NCBI GenBank assembly: GCA_946480815.1
Contig: CAMLLB010000001.1
Coordinates: forward strand, 1-64,000
Source: an uncultured Flavobacteriales bacterium
GTDB lineage: Bacteria > Bacteroidota > Bacteroidia > Flavobacteriales > Crocinitomicaceae
Direction: 5' to 3'
Length of the DNA stretch: 64,000 nucleotides
Of the stretch, positions 26,674 through 34,875 are shown piece after piece. Under the pieces are notes generated by a model. It saw only the letters and a list, made by a program, of their open reading frames with translations, ran no database searches and was not told where the DNA came from. A program made the translations under genes and the position numbers. The number at the start of each line of letters is the position of its first letter. The first letter of the stretch is position 1.

Positions 26674-26716
26674 ATCAGCCGCGGCTGATGATAATTGATC
26701 TGCTCCAGCAGATCAA
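26674..26716. repeat. Two adjacent post-stop palindromes
   Basis: The first, ATCAGCCGCGGCTGAT (26674-26689), is a perfect 16-base palindrome starting three bases after the YceI stop, like that at 14630. The second (26695-26716) has ten-base arms TTGATCTGCT / AGCAGATCAA around CC. Confidence 0.75.
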
Positions 26717-26721
26717 ACAAT

Positions 26722-26753
26722 AAGCCTTCTTGGGAAACCGAGGGGGCTTTCTT
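26722..26753 (+). terminator. Terminator after the YceI pair
   Basis: Stem AAGCC...CTT / GAGG...GGCTT with some G-T pairs, followed by TCTTATT. It resembles the terminator at 14670 in its AAGCC / GGCTT base. Confidence 0.6.
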
Positions 26754-26993
26754 ATTGGTGACTTCGACTGCGCTGCGCCTATGCTGTAGCTGTTGCGCAA
26801 GCATTCAGCCACTCTTTTTGTTTTGATTCATTTGTCAATTCGTCCCGATAATTATCGGGATTCCACCATGTGTTCTCGATATATCCCGCAGATGTCAGTT
26901 CGAGTTTCATCAGCCTTAGCTGATGAAGTATCGAGAACGGCATGCGGGATACTCGAACAGACAGGGTGGAAGTATTCAGAAGTACAAATACCG
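26754..26993. repeat. Palindrome-rich region with composite repeat copy 2 (26872-26958)
   Basis: The region opens with a half copy of the CTTCGACT-type repeat (26756-26775), then holds an 18-base perfect palindrome TCCCGATAATTATCGGGA (26843-26860) and the composite repeat. Outer stem: GTTCTCGATAT, ATCCCGCA, partner TGCGGGAT (26943-26950) and ACTCGAAC. Inner stem: GTTCGAGT (26898-26905), TTCATCAGC, partner GCTGATGAA (26919-26927) and GTATCGAGAAC. It is in the opposite orientation to copies 1 and 3. No gene is present. Confidence 0.85.
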
Positions 26994-27944
26994 TCATAAC
27001 CACTTCTTCCGCTTAAAATAAAGCAGGGTCAGGGCTGAGGAGCTAATCATCAAGATCACTGCAACCGGGTAGCCGAATGAAAAGTCCAACTCCGGCATTA
27101 CCTTGAAATTCATTCCGTAAATGCTGGCAATCAGGGTAGGAGGCATGAAAATAACCGAAACCACTGTAAAGATCTTGATAATCTTATTTTGTTCGATATT
27201 CACCAAACCCATCAAGGTATCCTGTAAGTATTCCAAACGCTCAAAACTGAACTGTGTATGCTGCAGGAGCGAAGTAATGTCTTTCATAATTACGCGCAAA
27301 CGCTCACCGGTTTCACGATCTATAAAAGGGGAACGTGTCAGGGCGGAAATTAAGCGCTGCTTGTCTGTTATACTTTCACGGATTAAAATAGTGTTTTCCT
27401 GCAACTCCGCAATCTTACGTAAAGTCTTTTCCTCCGGATCAGACAGGCTTTGCACTTTCCGGCTGATAACATTGGTAATTCGTGTCAGGCTTTCAATGTA
27501 ATCCGCATCCAGGTCGATCCGTGTTTCCAGCAAAAGAACCCAGATCTGGGATCCCGAACGAATGAAGTCCTGTCTGGCTACTTTGATCTTTTTAACTACT
27601 TCAGCAAAAGACTGCAATTCCACATTGCGAACGGTGAACAAAATATTCTCCTTTAAAAGGAAGGAAACCTGGTGGATCTTAGGCACATCACCTTCTTTTA
27701 AAAAACCACTGTTGGCTTTAATCGATTCACTGTCTTCCGAATAGCGCGAACTGCTTTCAATTTCTACCGCTTCTTTGTATGTCGGTAACTTTACTTTGAA
27801 AAACTCACACACCTGGTCTTTCTCTTCCTGACTGGCGTGAAGCAAATCGATCCATAAATAATTTTTTTTTGGGTCGAGTACTGCTTTTTCAGGATATTTT
27901 TCCCAAACCAGCTCATTTTCGTGTGTATAAAATACGCGAATCAT
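26994..27944 (-). CDS. corA: CorA family magnesium/cobalt transporter
   Basis: The 316-residue protein has a long cytoplasmic N-terminal domain and two C-terminal membrane helices. The pore signature GMN is present in LIASIYGMNFKVMPEL at the end of the first helix (FTVVSVIFMPPTLIAS), and the second helix (YPVAVILMISSSALTLLYF) is followed by a basic tail. CorA forms pentamers that let Mg2+ into the cell. It is transcribed alone, between two composite palindromic repeats. Upstream, a CATCTTTG sequence near 28010 is one base off the -7 consensus. Confidence 0.93.
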   Translation of the reverse strand: MIRVFYTHENELVWEKYPEKAVLDPKKNYLWIDLLHASQEEKDQVCEFFKVKLPTYKEAVEIESSSRYSEDSESIKANSGFLKEGDVPKIHQVSFLLKENILFTVRNVELQSFAEVVKKIKVARQDFIRSGSQIWVLLLETRIDLDADYIESLTRITNVISRKVQSLSDPEEKTLRKIAELQENTILIRESITDKQRLISALTRSPFIDRETGERLRVIMKDITSLLQHTQFSFERLEYLQDTLMGLVNIEQNKIIKIFTVVSVIFMPPTLIASIYGMNFKVMPELDFSFGYPVAVILMISSSALTLLYFKRKKWL

Positions 27945-28080
27945 AAGGACAGATTTTGAGTGAATGAATAAATGCTTGCGCTAAAGCCTTAGCATCGGCG
28001 CAGAGTTACAAAGATGCCTTTTTTCATCTAAAAGCAGCTAAAATGCAAGGTTTATTTTCGATTGGTATACTTTGTTTTGT

Positions 28081-28171
28081 CAGTTCGAGTATCCCGCATG
28101 CAGTTCTCGATACGTCCGACTGAAATGTCGGACACTCGAACAGACATAAGCGGGATGTATCGAGAACTAAC
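28081..28171. repeat. Composite palindromic repeat, copy 3
   Basis: Outer stem: GTTCGAGT (28083-28090), ATCCCGC, partner GCGGGAT (28150-28156) and GTATCGAGAAC (28157-28167). Inner stem: GTTCTCGATAC (28103-28113), GTCCGAC, partner GTCGGAC (28127-28133) and ACTCGAAC (28134-28141). It lies between corA and the NTF2-like gene. Confidence 0.87.
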
Positions 28172-28209
28172 AAACAAAAAAGATTGCTAATTATACGCTC
28201 AATTGTCAA

Positions 28210-28650
28210 TCATTTCTTCCTCCTTGTATCCGTAATAATCAGAATTTTCCAGGTCCCGTCTACTTTCACCAGCTGGAACGCATTTACTCCCTCATGCGAA
28301 TACACATTATCAACATAAAAAGCATACTTGGTCCAAACCGTAGCCAGGTTGTCATCGATTTTAATCTCACAGGAAAGCAGGCGCTCATCCCAAAGTTCTT
28401 TATGCGGAGTTCCGATTGCAACCAGGAAAGAAATAATGGAATCCCGGTGCAATTTTGCTTCTCCTTTTGAATTGACAAAACTTGTGTTCAGAGTCGCATG
28501 AGGAAAGAGCGTTTTCCGTACCAGTGAACTGTCACCTTTTCTCATGCCTTCGAACAATTGATCGATGACTTTCCGGACTTCTTTCTTTTCGGCTTTTTGT
28601 GAATAAGCAAAAGAAGGTAAGATCAGTAAGAGCAAAAGAATTGTTTTCAT
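28210..28650 (-). CDS. Secreted NTF2-like (SnoaL/DUF4440-type) protein
   Basis: The 146-residue protein has a signal peptide (ILLLLLILPSFAYSQ) and a small alpha+beta domain of the NTF2-like kind: VRKVIDQLFEGMRKGDSSLVRKTLFPHATLNTSF, RDSIISFLVAIG, ATVWTKYAFYVDNVYSHEGVNAFQLVKVDGTWKILIITDTRRKK. Such domains often bind small ligands or act as isomerase-like folds, but many have no known activity. It is a single gene and no operon partner is evident. Confidence 0.75.
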   Translation of the reverse strand: MKTILLLLLILPSFAYSQKAEKKEVRKVIDQLFEGMRKGDSSLVRKTLFPHATLNTSFVNSKGEAKLHRDSIISFLVAIGTPHKELWDERLLSCEIKIDDNLATVWTKYAFYVDNVYSHEGVNAFQLVKVDGTWKILIITDTRRKK

Positions 28651-28767
28651 AAGAATAGGATTTCCTTTAAAGATAAAACCTTTTATGAGAATGAGAATAA
28701 GAAACAGTATGACAAATCAACGCATCATTCTCGCTTCGCTACCGCTAAAGCTTTAGCGAACGCGGTC

Positions 28768-29946
28768 TCATTCTGTTTCTGCTTTGGCCCGTTTTATAAC
28801 TGTTCTCGGTTCATCAAAACTAAGCTTCTTGTATGGAAAAACATCTGCCAGTTCACCACTGTAAAAGAACTCATACGCCACAGATCCGAAAGTATAATCG
28901 GTGTCTTTGATCTTATAAACAGAACCTCCGACAGCAGGATTGGGTTTGGGCACCGAACGCTGAAAACCAAGGTTAAACAAAGAAGCGAGGATTTCCGGAC
29001 GATCATCGATCGGGTAACCGGCCTTTTCCCATTGTGTTTTGATCTCTCTTAAAAACAAAGCGGTGTATAAATAGGAATAGTAATGATTTTCCCATTGGAC
29101 CAGGCGTTGCAATCGCAAATCCAGTGTATCATTCGCTTTCGTCGCGTAGTTGACAGTTGAGTCAAAGTCAAGTAATGCCTCATATTTTTCTCCGGGATAG
29201 AAAGGGCTGTCTTTTTCTGCTAAATAACGTTCAATTATTAGGGCAGTTCCGTTTTTGATTCCCGTAACACCATAAGAAAGGTGATTTTCAAGGGCCAATA
29301 CTTTCAAAGGGCCGATGTAACGTTTATAAGATTCCCTGCTGGAATTAAACAAACGGATTTGCTCACCCACCAAACAGGCAACGATCAATCGCGGTTCAAC
29401 TCCTGTAACATGATAAACCGAATCAATGTATTTTTTATCCTTGGTCACTGCTTGTTTGAAGTCCTGCCATTCTGCGATATTCATCCATTCAAAAACGCTT
29501 AAGCCGGTACTTTTCTGAGAAGCATTTTCGTTTTTATATTTCCATTTGGACCAGGCTTTTCGGTACGATTTATTCTTTTTCAGCAATTGAAGGTCCACCG
29601 CATCCAGCATGCGCAGCGCTAATTTTTCGTCTTTGTTTGCATTGTAAACGGAAAGAATGTAGTTCGCGTTCTTGGGATAGAACTCATTCACGAGCATAAT
29701 ACGGTTCAAAACCTCAAAGCGATGTTTGATCATGGAAACAGAGTCAACCTTGAAGGATTGATCGTATTTATCATGCATCTCTGAAAAATAGCGGTTGTTC
29801 TCGTCAATAGAGCCACCCTCGTTTGTCCAGTTGAATTTGACGGCAAAATAAGTTCCGGTGAGAATAAAACCGTAAGCAGCAAAGCCATAGAGAAGGATGG
29901 TGTAAGGTATTTTGAACCATTTTTTCCTTAAGAAGGAGAATTTCAT
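28768..29946 (-). CDS. Membrane-anchored lysozyme-fold (transglycosylase-like) protein
   Basis: A 392-residue protein with one N-terminal membrane helix (IPYTILLYGFAAYGFILTGTYFAV) and a periplasmic body. The segment VTGVEPRLIVACLVGEQIRLFNSSRESYKRYIGPL (about 190-225) places a Glu after a hydrophobic helix, as in lysozyme-like lytic transglycosylases, and LSYGVTGIKNGTALIIERYL follows as in that fold. The family is distant and I would not assign peptidoglycan cleavage with certainty. A TAGCTTTG promoter box is at 29971-29978. Confidence 0.6.
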   Translation of the reverse strand: MKFSFLRKKWFKIPYTILLYGFAAYGFILTGTYFAVKFNWTNEGGSIDENNRYFSEMHDKYDQSFKVDSVSMIKHRFEVLNRIMLVNEFYPKNANYILSVYNANKDEKLALRMLDAVDLQLLKKNKSYRKAWSKWKYKNENASQKSTGLSVFEWMNIAEWQDFKQAVTKDKKYIDSVYHVTGVEPRLIVACLVGEQIRLFNSSRESYKRYIGPLKVLALENHLSYGVTGIKNGTALIIERYLAEKDSPFYPGEKYEALLDFDSTVNYATKANDTLDLRLQRLVQWENHYYSYLYTALFLREIKTQWEKAGYPIDDRPEILASLFNLGFQRSVPKPNPAVGGSVYKIKDTDYTFGSVAYEFFYSGELADVFPYKKLSFDEPRTVIKRAKAETE

Positions 29947-29970
29947 TCGTGCTTAGATTAAAAACCGCTG

Positions 29971-29978
29971 CAAAGCTA
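29971..29978 (-). promoter_or_regulatory. -7 box TAGCTTTG
   Basis: Minus-strand match to TAnnTTTG, 24 bases upstream of the lysozyme-fold gene's ATG at 29946. Confidence 0.5.
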
Positions 29979-30097
29979 AAAATAGAATTGGAAAGTAAAA
30001 CAGATTTAACAGATACTACTAATTGAAAATTGACAATGGAGAATTGATAAGAGCTTCACTAGTCCTTCCTTTTCAATTATCCATTTTACATTCTCAA

Positions 30098-31519
30098 TTA
30101 CTTCTTAAGTCCTTTAAACGAAGCGATCCGGATTTCCTGCATCAGGTTCGAATGTGCATCCGCCAATTTTTGGATCGGGACAAAGCGACCGTTCCCGAAT
30201 TGAGCTGCTTCCTCCATGAGTTTTGCATCTCTTTCACGGGTTTGGATTCCGACAACTGAAAAGACAATACCGTCTTTTGCGTACTTTTTGACTGTTTTCT
30301 GATAATCTTCCGAATCCTTATTAAAAGCACCGTCTGTAATAATAATCACCATATTGGTTTTGTTCGGATCGTAATTTTTCATGACTTCCTTATATCCCAA
30401 TTTGATTCCTTTTCCACCCGCTGTCATCCCGATAGGTTTCAGGCCTGAAATGGATTTTTGTAATTCGGCTTTGTGCTCTCCTGAAGTGGGAGCCTGGAAT
30501 ACTTCCGCCGAACTGGCATATGTGACCAAGCCCATTTTATCCTGTGGGCGAAGCTTACTTACCAATTGGTTGAGAGAATATTTCATTAAGTTCATTTTTT
30601 CGCCCATTTTCATGGAACTTGAAATATCCAGTACAAAAATCACATTTACATCTTTGAAATAAGATCCATCGAAGTTTTCAGCTGGAATCGACACCAATTC
30701 AGGTAAAACCTTTTGTGTTACGGTGTCAACACTTTCGTTTGCCATTTGTTCGTTCAGCTTTTCCTGTGCTTCCTGTAGAGGTAATTGCTGAGCTGTTTCA
30801 ACAGGTTCAGGCTCAGGTTCTTTTGCAGGTACAGGTGGATCATAAGCCGGATTTTGGGATAAAGGAATCGTAATTTCAGAAATCTCCGGACCTACATAAA
30901 CACCTGCTTCTTTGGTTAAATAACCTTCCCGGCTGACTAAAAAATAAAAGAATCCCGGTGGCAATGTTTCGGTGAATTTTCCTAATCTCCCGGTAATCCA
31001 TGTACCACTTGGCTCTCCGTTATGAATGATGCTTACTGTCGATTTTGAAAGCGGTGCTTTTGTTACCTTGTCGATTGTAATAATTGTTAGTTCACTTGAT
31101 GCAGTTGATTTAGCAGGAATTGCATTGAAATCGGGACATTTTGTAAGGTAATTATCATCAGGAAGATCTTCGGTAACATTTCCGGCCAGGCGATAAATAA
31201 CCGGATTTGCCTGGTCGCTCATATATAGTTTCAAGACATAATCGAAATTTCCTTTTTTAGAAGGGTTGACCTGGATTCGAAGCTGAACGGTTGAAAGTGG
31301 CTCGATGAGGTCGGAAGTCAGGCGATAGGTTACTTCCGGGCTATGTTCTACACGGAGAATGTATACTTTGTCGTTAGCAGGATTTCCGATATTCAGATCA
31401 ATGTAGCGTTTGGATCGTGCATTAATCTCTCCGTATTCCAGATAATCTTCGGAATTGGATTGTTGTCCGTGAGCAGATCCACAGAGTAATAATACAAAAA
31501 TGACCGCTAAAATTCTCAT
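30098..31519 (-). CDS. Secreted von Willebrand factor A domain protein
   Basis: The 473-residue protein has a signal peptide (ILAVIFVLLLCGSAHGQ). An N-terminal beta-sandwich (about 30-130) precedes a carboxypeptidase-regulatory-like domain (TIITIDKVTKAPLSKSTVSIIHNGEPSG, about 145-220), a Pro/Glu-rich linker (PVPAKEPEPEPVE) and a vWA domain from about 280. The MIDAS metal site is complete: DISSSM (DxSxS), the Thr in PIGMTAGG and ITDGAF. It probably binds a protein or surface ligand in the periplasm or outer membrane. Similar proteins are common in Bacteroidota with no defined partner. Confidence 0.83.
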   Translation of the reverse strand: MRILAVIFVLLLCGSAHGQQSNSEDYLEYGEINARSKRYIDLNIGNPANDKVYILRVEHSPEVTYRLTSDLIEPLSTVQLRIQVNPSKKGNFDYVLKLYMSDQANPVIYRLAGNVTEDLPDDNYLTKCPDFNAIPAKSTASSELTIITIDKVTKAPLSKSTVSIIHNGEPSGTWITGRLGKFTETLPPGFFYFLVSREGYLTKEAGVYVGPEISEITIPLSQNPAYDPPVPAKEPEPEPVETAQQLPLQEAQEKLNEQMANESVDTVTQKVLPELVSIPAENFDGSYFKDVNVIFVLDISSSMKMGEKMNLMKYSLNQLVSKLRPQDKMGLVTYASSAEVFQAPTSGEHKAELQKSISGLKPIGMTAGGKGIKLGYKEVMKNYDPNKTNMVIIITDGAFNKDSEDYQKTVKKYAKDGIVFSVVGIQTRERDAKLMEEAAQFGNGRFVPIQKLADAHSNLMQEIRIASFKGLKK

Positions 31520-31710
31520 ATTCGATAGAATAGTCTAAAATACAATAAATCCTCCTTACAAGAAAAATGCCTGTTTCGGAATAGAAGTCATTTCAGGTGA
31601 AAAGTTACAGGAGTTGTATCGTTGATTTAGTTGTCAGAAGCGATTATTGAGTGATTGTTTTGAATAATGGAGGATGGGTGGGGAGTAGTGGTGAGTTTGT
31701 AAACCTTTTA

Positions 31711-31758
31711 GTTAATTGGTTAATTGGTTAATTGGTTAATTGGTTAATTGGTTAATTC
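31711..31758. repeat. Tandem repeat of GTTAATTG, six units
   Basis: Five exact copies of the 8-base unit and a sixth ending GTTAATTC. The number of units is a likely site of slippage. Confidence 0.93.
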
Positions 31759-31833
31759 TAATCTCTAGAGATCAACTGTTACGTATAGTCTGTGATCCAT
31801 TCCTTTATCCCGATAACGATAGGAACATTCACA

Positions 31834-31875
31834 AAAAAAGCGAACCCATCCGCCATAACGGACAAATTCGCTTTT
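31834..31875 (-). terminator. Terminator of the DUF2911 gene
   Basis: Stem AAAAGCGAA / TTCGCTTTT (31836-31844 with 31867-31875), with an inner TCCG / CGGA stem, and a T-run on the minus strand. It starts 19 bases past the stop and may act in both directions. Confidence 0.7.
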
Positions 31876-31893
31876 CTAAAAGATAACCTTGAT

Positions 31894-32736
31894 TTACTTA
31901 CTCCATTCTTTCAATGAGTCTTTGAACATTTTGGTGTAGTTATCGTATTTCGTTCTTTCGGCGATAGCCAATCCTTTTTTAGCGGATTCAATGGCTCCTT
32001 TTTTATCTCCTAATTCTGCCTGGATCAATGATTTCGTGCGTAACATCCAGAAAGCGTCCGGGTTCATGTCAGAAGCTTTTGTAGCCCACTCCAATGCCTG
32101 TTTCAAATCTTTCTTATTTTCCAGGTAATAGTTTGCCGCAGCAAAATAATCATTTTCAGAAGGGCCTGCCATTGTTTTGTTGATGTTAGCCATCACTTTT
32201 GCATCCGTTGGAACAGCGAAAGGGAAAGCAACACCTGTTTGGTCCCATTTCATGGTTAGCGTACCTCCGTTTACAGACTCTAATCCATCAACTGAAATCG
32301 TAAACGTTTCAACAACATCTTTCAATACCGTTGGCTTTGCGGAAACTTTCAACGCCACTTTTTTATCATCCCAACTTTGAGGTGTCCCCCAGTTTGTTAC
32401 ATCTGTGTAGAAGATCAAATCCCAGGATTCTTTTGTAGGCTTTGTGTAAAGCGCATAGGTTCCCGGCTTCAACGTATCTTTCCCGAAGATCAATACATCT
32501 GAATTGGTAAACTTCGTGTTTTCGTTTGCACCGGTTCTCCAAACTTCTCCGAAAGGAACCACATCACCGAAAATCACACGTCCTTTTTTACTTGGACGGG
32601 AATAATGAACAGAAAGATCCGTAAGACCTACTGTTTGCTCCAGTTTACACATCGGACTGGCTTGTGGTGCTAATTGGGCATTCGATAAAGTACTGAATCC
32701 AATTGCTAAAATTACGGTCGTGAATAATTGTTTCAT
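31894..32736 (-). CDS. Secreted DUF2911 domain protein (paralogue of the gene at 13776)
   Basis: The 280-residue protein has a signal peptide (FTTVILAIGFSTLSNAQ), then the DUF2911 domain (CKLEQTVGLTDLSVHYSRPSKKGRVIFGDVVPFGEVWRTGANENTKFTNSD, TLKPGTYALYTKPTKESWDLIFYTDVTNWGTP) and C-terminal TPR-like helices (LKQALEWATKASDMNPDAFWMLRTKSLIQAELGDKKGA). It has the same layout as the gene at 13776 but is well diverged. It follows ppa after 41 bases, with a terminator between them, so it is probably expressed separately. Function unknown. Confidence 0.9.
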   Translation of the reverse strand: MKQLFTTVILAIGFSTLSNAQLAPQASPMCKLEQTVGLTDLSVHYSRPSKKGRVIFGDVVPFGEVWRTGANENTKFTNSDVLIFGKDTLKPGTYALYTKPTKESWDLIFYTDVTNWGTPQSWDDKKVALKVSAKPTVLKDVVETFTISVDGLESVNGGTLTMKWDQTGVAFPFAVPTDAKVMANINKTMAGPSENDYFAAANYYLENKKDLKQALEWATKASDMNPDAFWMLRTKSLIQAELGDKKGAIESAKKGLAIAERTKYDNYTKMFKDSLKEWSK

Positions 32737-32762
32737 ATTGTTATTGTTTAAATTAACAGGAC

Positions 32763-32787
32763 AAAAAAAAGTTGGGATTAACCCAAC
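32763..32787 (-). terminator. Terminator overlapping the ppa stop codon
   Basis: Stem GTTGGG / CCCAAC (32771-32776 with 32782-32787); on the minus strand it is followed by a run of eight T. The ppa stop codon lies in the loop. Confidence 0.7.
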
Positions 32788-33464
32788 AATTTCTCTAAAG
32801 CGGAAGCCAGTTCTTCGTTGGCATTTCCATATTTGTTATTATAATCGTTATGTGATCTTTTGATTACTTCAAAAGCTTCTTCCTTTCCGTAAACGTGTGT
32901 GATCTCAACATTTTTAGCGCCTCCATCCAAATCTTTATATGTAAGGAAGAAGTGACGAACGCGGTCAATTACCATTTTAGGCATCTCTGAAATATCTTCA
33001 ATTGCTCCGTAAGCCTGATCGCCTTTTAGCACCGCAATAATTTTGTCGTCTGCTTCACCACCGTCAAGCATGCGAAAACCACCGATTACTTTTGCATCAC
33101 ACAGAATATTTCCCTGGTTGAAAGAGCGTTCTGAAAGCACACAAATATCCAATGGGTCACCATCACCAACGATATCCGTTCTTCCGGTTTTTTCATTAGA
33201 GAAAGCAGCTATTTCGTCACCACAATAAGTTTGAGGAACGAATCCATACAAACAAGGCATGTGATTCGACAATTTCTGAGGTCTGTCAACCATGATATAA
33301 CCGGATGGCTTGTGAATCTCATATTTGATTGAATCCGCCGGAATGATCTCAATAAAGGCATTTACGATCGCCGGTTGCTTGTCACCAATCTCGATCCCAT
33401 GCCACGGATGCGAAGTAAAACGCTTACTCATCGCATCGATAACTGCTTTAATTTCTGCTTTCAT
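32778..33464 (-). CDS. ppa: Inorganic pyrophosphatase, family I
   Basis: The 228-residue enzyme hydrolyses pyrophosphate to phosphate in the cytoplasm, pulling biosynthetic reactions forward. The family I metal site is clear in VGDGDPLDICVLSE and KVIGGFRMLDGGEADDKIIAVL; IDRVRHFFLTYKDLDG and VEITHVYGKEEAFEVI follow. It is longer than the E. coli enzyme at the N-terminus. The TATATTTG box at 33470-33477 lies 5 bases from the ATG, predicting a leaderless mRNA. Confidence 0.95.
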   Translation of the reverse strand: MKAEIKAVIDAMSKRFTSHPWHGIEIGDKQPAIVNAFIEIIPADSIKYEIHKPSGYIMVDRPQKLSNHMPCLYGFVPQTYCGDEIAAFSNEKTGRTDIVGDGDPLDICVLSERSFNQGNILCDAKVIGGFRMLDGGEADDKIIAVLKGDQAYGAIEDISEMPKMVIDRVRHFFLTYKDLDGGAKNVEITHVYGKEEAFEVIKRSHNDYNNKYGNANEELASALEKLLG

Positions 33465-33469
33465 GGAAG

Positions 33470-33477
33470 CAAATATA
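33470..33477 (-). promoter_or_regulatory. -7 box TATATTTG five bases before the ppa ATG
   Basis: Exact TAnnTTTG match on the minus strand with five bases (CTTCC) before the ATG. No clear -33 TTTG is visible. It predicts a leaderless or near-leaderless transcript. Confidence 0.55.
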
Positions 33478-33514
33478 GGAAGAAAAAGCGATAGCTTTTG
33501 AAGACTGAGTTACG

Positions 33515-33532
33515 ATCCGTCAGCTGACGGAT
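33515..33532. repeat. Perfect 18-base palindrome
   Basis: ATCCGTCAGCTGACGGAT, upstream of ppa and downstream of the DUF5946-like gene. Function unknown. Confidence 0.75.
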
Positions 33533-33557
33533 TAGTGCGGAAATAATTTCAATAGGT

Positions 33558-34094
33558 TCAATCTCTTTTTTGGGCTAAAAAGCCATCAGCAATTGCTGAA
33601 ATCAACAAATGGCTTGATTTCCAGGTTTGATAAACTTCATCAGCCCAATGTGCTATTAATTCGATGCATTCGTCAGTGGTTGTTGCCTGTGTCAATTCTT
33701 TTGCTGTAATTGTTCCTCTTTCCATTGGCTTGGGTGGAACAAGAATCTCATTTGGTCGGCTTAATTTATAGTCATTTAAATAATGACTTAAAATGGGAGA
33801 TTTTTTATAATTCCACTTCACGTGTTTACGAGTGATCAAATGTAGTCTGGTCAGATGAAAATGGTTACTCCAGCGACCGTGAATTTCAGGATGCTGTAAA
33901 GCATGTGCATCAACACTGAGAAACCGCGAAATCTGATAGTCCGGATTATTGAAGTTTAACAGTTCGATACCGTTATTATAATTTTCCATGCATTCAAATA
34001 TGCCTCTTTGATAGTTGGCACCACAAAACTGACAGCTACCCTGACTGAACAGTGTTATACCATTTTTGTTTGCCTGTTCTATAAAATCTTGCAT
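33558..34094 (-). CDS. DUF5946-like conserved unknown
   Basis: A 178-residue cytoplasmic protein. The start has a CxxC site (SQGSCQFCGANYQRGIFECMENYNN), and the middle SRFLSVDAHALQHPEIHGRWSNHFHLTRLHLI resembles the VDaYAvQHP pattern that I associate with DUF5946. The cysteines and histidines may bind a metal. The C-terminal helix (TDECIELIAHWADEVYQTWKSSH) is also typical. No function is known. It sits next to the glycolipid-binding-like gene on the same strand, 59 bases away. Confidence 0.6.
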   Translation of the reverse strand: MQDFIEQANKNGITLFSQGSCQFCGANYQRGIFECMENYNNGIELLNFNNPDYQISRFLSVDAHALQHPEIHGRWSNHFHLTRLHLITRKHVKWNYKKSPILSHYLNDYKLSRPNEILVPPKPMERGTITAKELTQATTTDECIELIAHWADEVYQTWKSSHLLISAIADGFLAQKRD

Positions 34095-34153
34095 TCCAGG
34101 AAATTTGTTTTTAGATTATTTCTTGTTTGTTTTTATCTCTTAATTCGATGAAA

Positions 34154-34735
34154 TTAGTCCTGTTTGAGATAATTAACTTTCAATATCTTAGTCCTTTCAA
34201 ATAATGATGGATAATCAACTACCAATCCCGACTCGTCTACTTGAATAGTGGCTTCAAAATCATTCGGTACATTTTCATAATGATATTCGGAATTTGACAA
34301 GCAAGTGTATCTCTGGTGAACGGGTTTTATTTCCTGGGCTAAAAGATCACAATACACCACCCGAATTTCCTGAGATTGGTTTTTGCTCAATTTTAACCTG
34401 CGTATTGGCAGTGTATTGGTAAAAGGAGTCAGAGGAATATCAACATCTATACATCCTTTGAATTGATCAGCTGTCTGACCGTTTTTCATCCAGTTTCCTT
34501 TACCATCACTTTCCAATTTAACATGTTGGATGCTATTGTTATGTTGACAATTAAGTTCTAAAAAAAGGGTTTCCCAATTCCTGTTTGTCTCAATCCGGTA
34601 TTCAACCTGGTATATTTTTCCCTCAAAGAGTCCAATGATTGTTGATTTTATCAGTGAACCTGTCGACTTGATTTCAACCAAACAATTTTCCAATGAGTAG
34701 TAAGCTCGTCCTGTCCAAAGTATATTGGTTTGCAT
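34154..34735 (-). CDS. Putative glycolipid-binding family protein (PF06475-like)
   Basis: The 193-residue protein shows the conserved blocks of this uncharacterised family: IYQVEYRIETNRNWETLFLEL, GNWMKNGQ, FKGCIDVDIPLTPFTNTLPIRRLKL, QEIRVVYCDLLAQEIKPVHQRYTCLS and FEATIQVDESGLVVDYPSLFER. The core TPFTNTLPIRRL is distinctive. I use the ATG at 34735; a GTG two codons upstream is the alternative. The family name comes from structural work and the real ligand is unknown. No signal peptide, so a cytoplasmic protein. Confidence 0.85.
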   Translation of the reverse strand: MQTNILWTGRAYYSLENCLVEIKSTGSLIKSTIIGLFEGKIYQVEYRIETNRNWETLFLELNCQHNNSIQHVKLESDGKGNWMKNGQTADQFKGCIDVDIPLTPFTNTLPIRRLKLSKNQSQEIRVVYCDLLAQEIKPVHQRYTCLSNSEYHYENVPNDFEATIQVDESGLVVDYPSLFERTKILKVNYLKQD

Positions 34736-34875
34736 AGTCACTATTCTTTGATTATTAATTCTTCGTTATGGGAATTACATGTGAAAAACCAGTTTAACAA
34801 GGAAACTGAAATAAATGTACAAAAGGAAGTAGTAAGTACAAAACAATCGTTTAGAGGTTTAAGCCTCCAATGGAA

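Larger units (their letters stand above)
31520..31893. other. Non-coding region with tandem repeat and terminator
   Basis: These 374 bases between two minus-strand genes hold an 8-base tandem repeat (31711-31758) and a terminator for the DUF2911 gene (31834-31875). No gene or further regulatory motif was identified. Confidence 0.6.

Noticed and set aside
31711..31758. CRISPR-like regular repeat
   Set aside because: The units are 8 bases with no spacers, so it is a simple tandem repeat.
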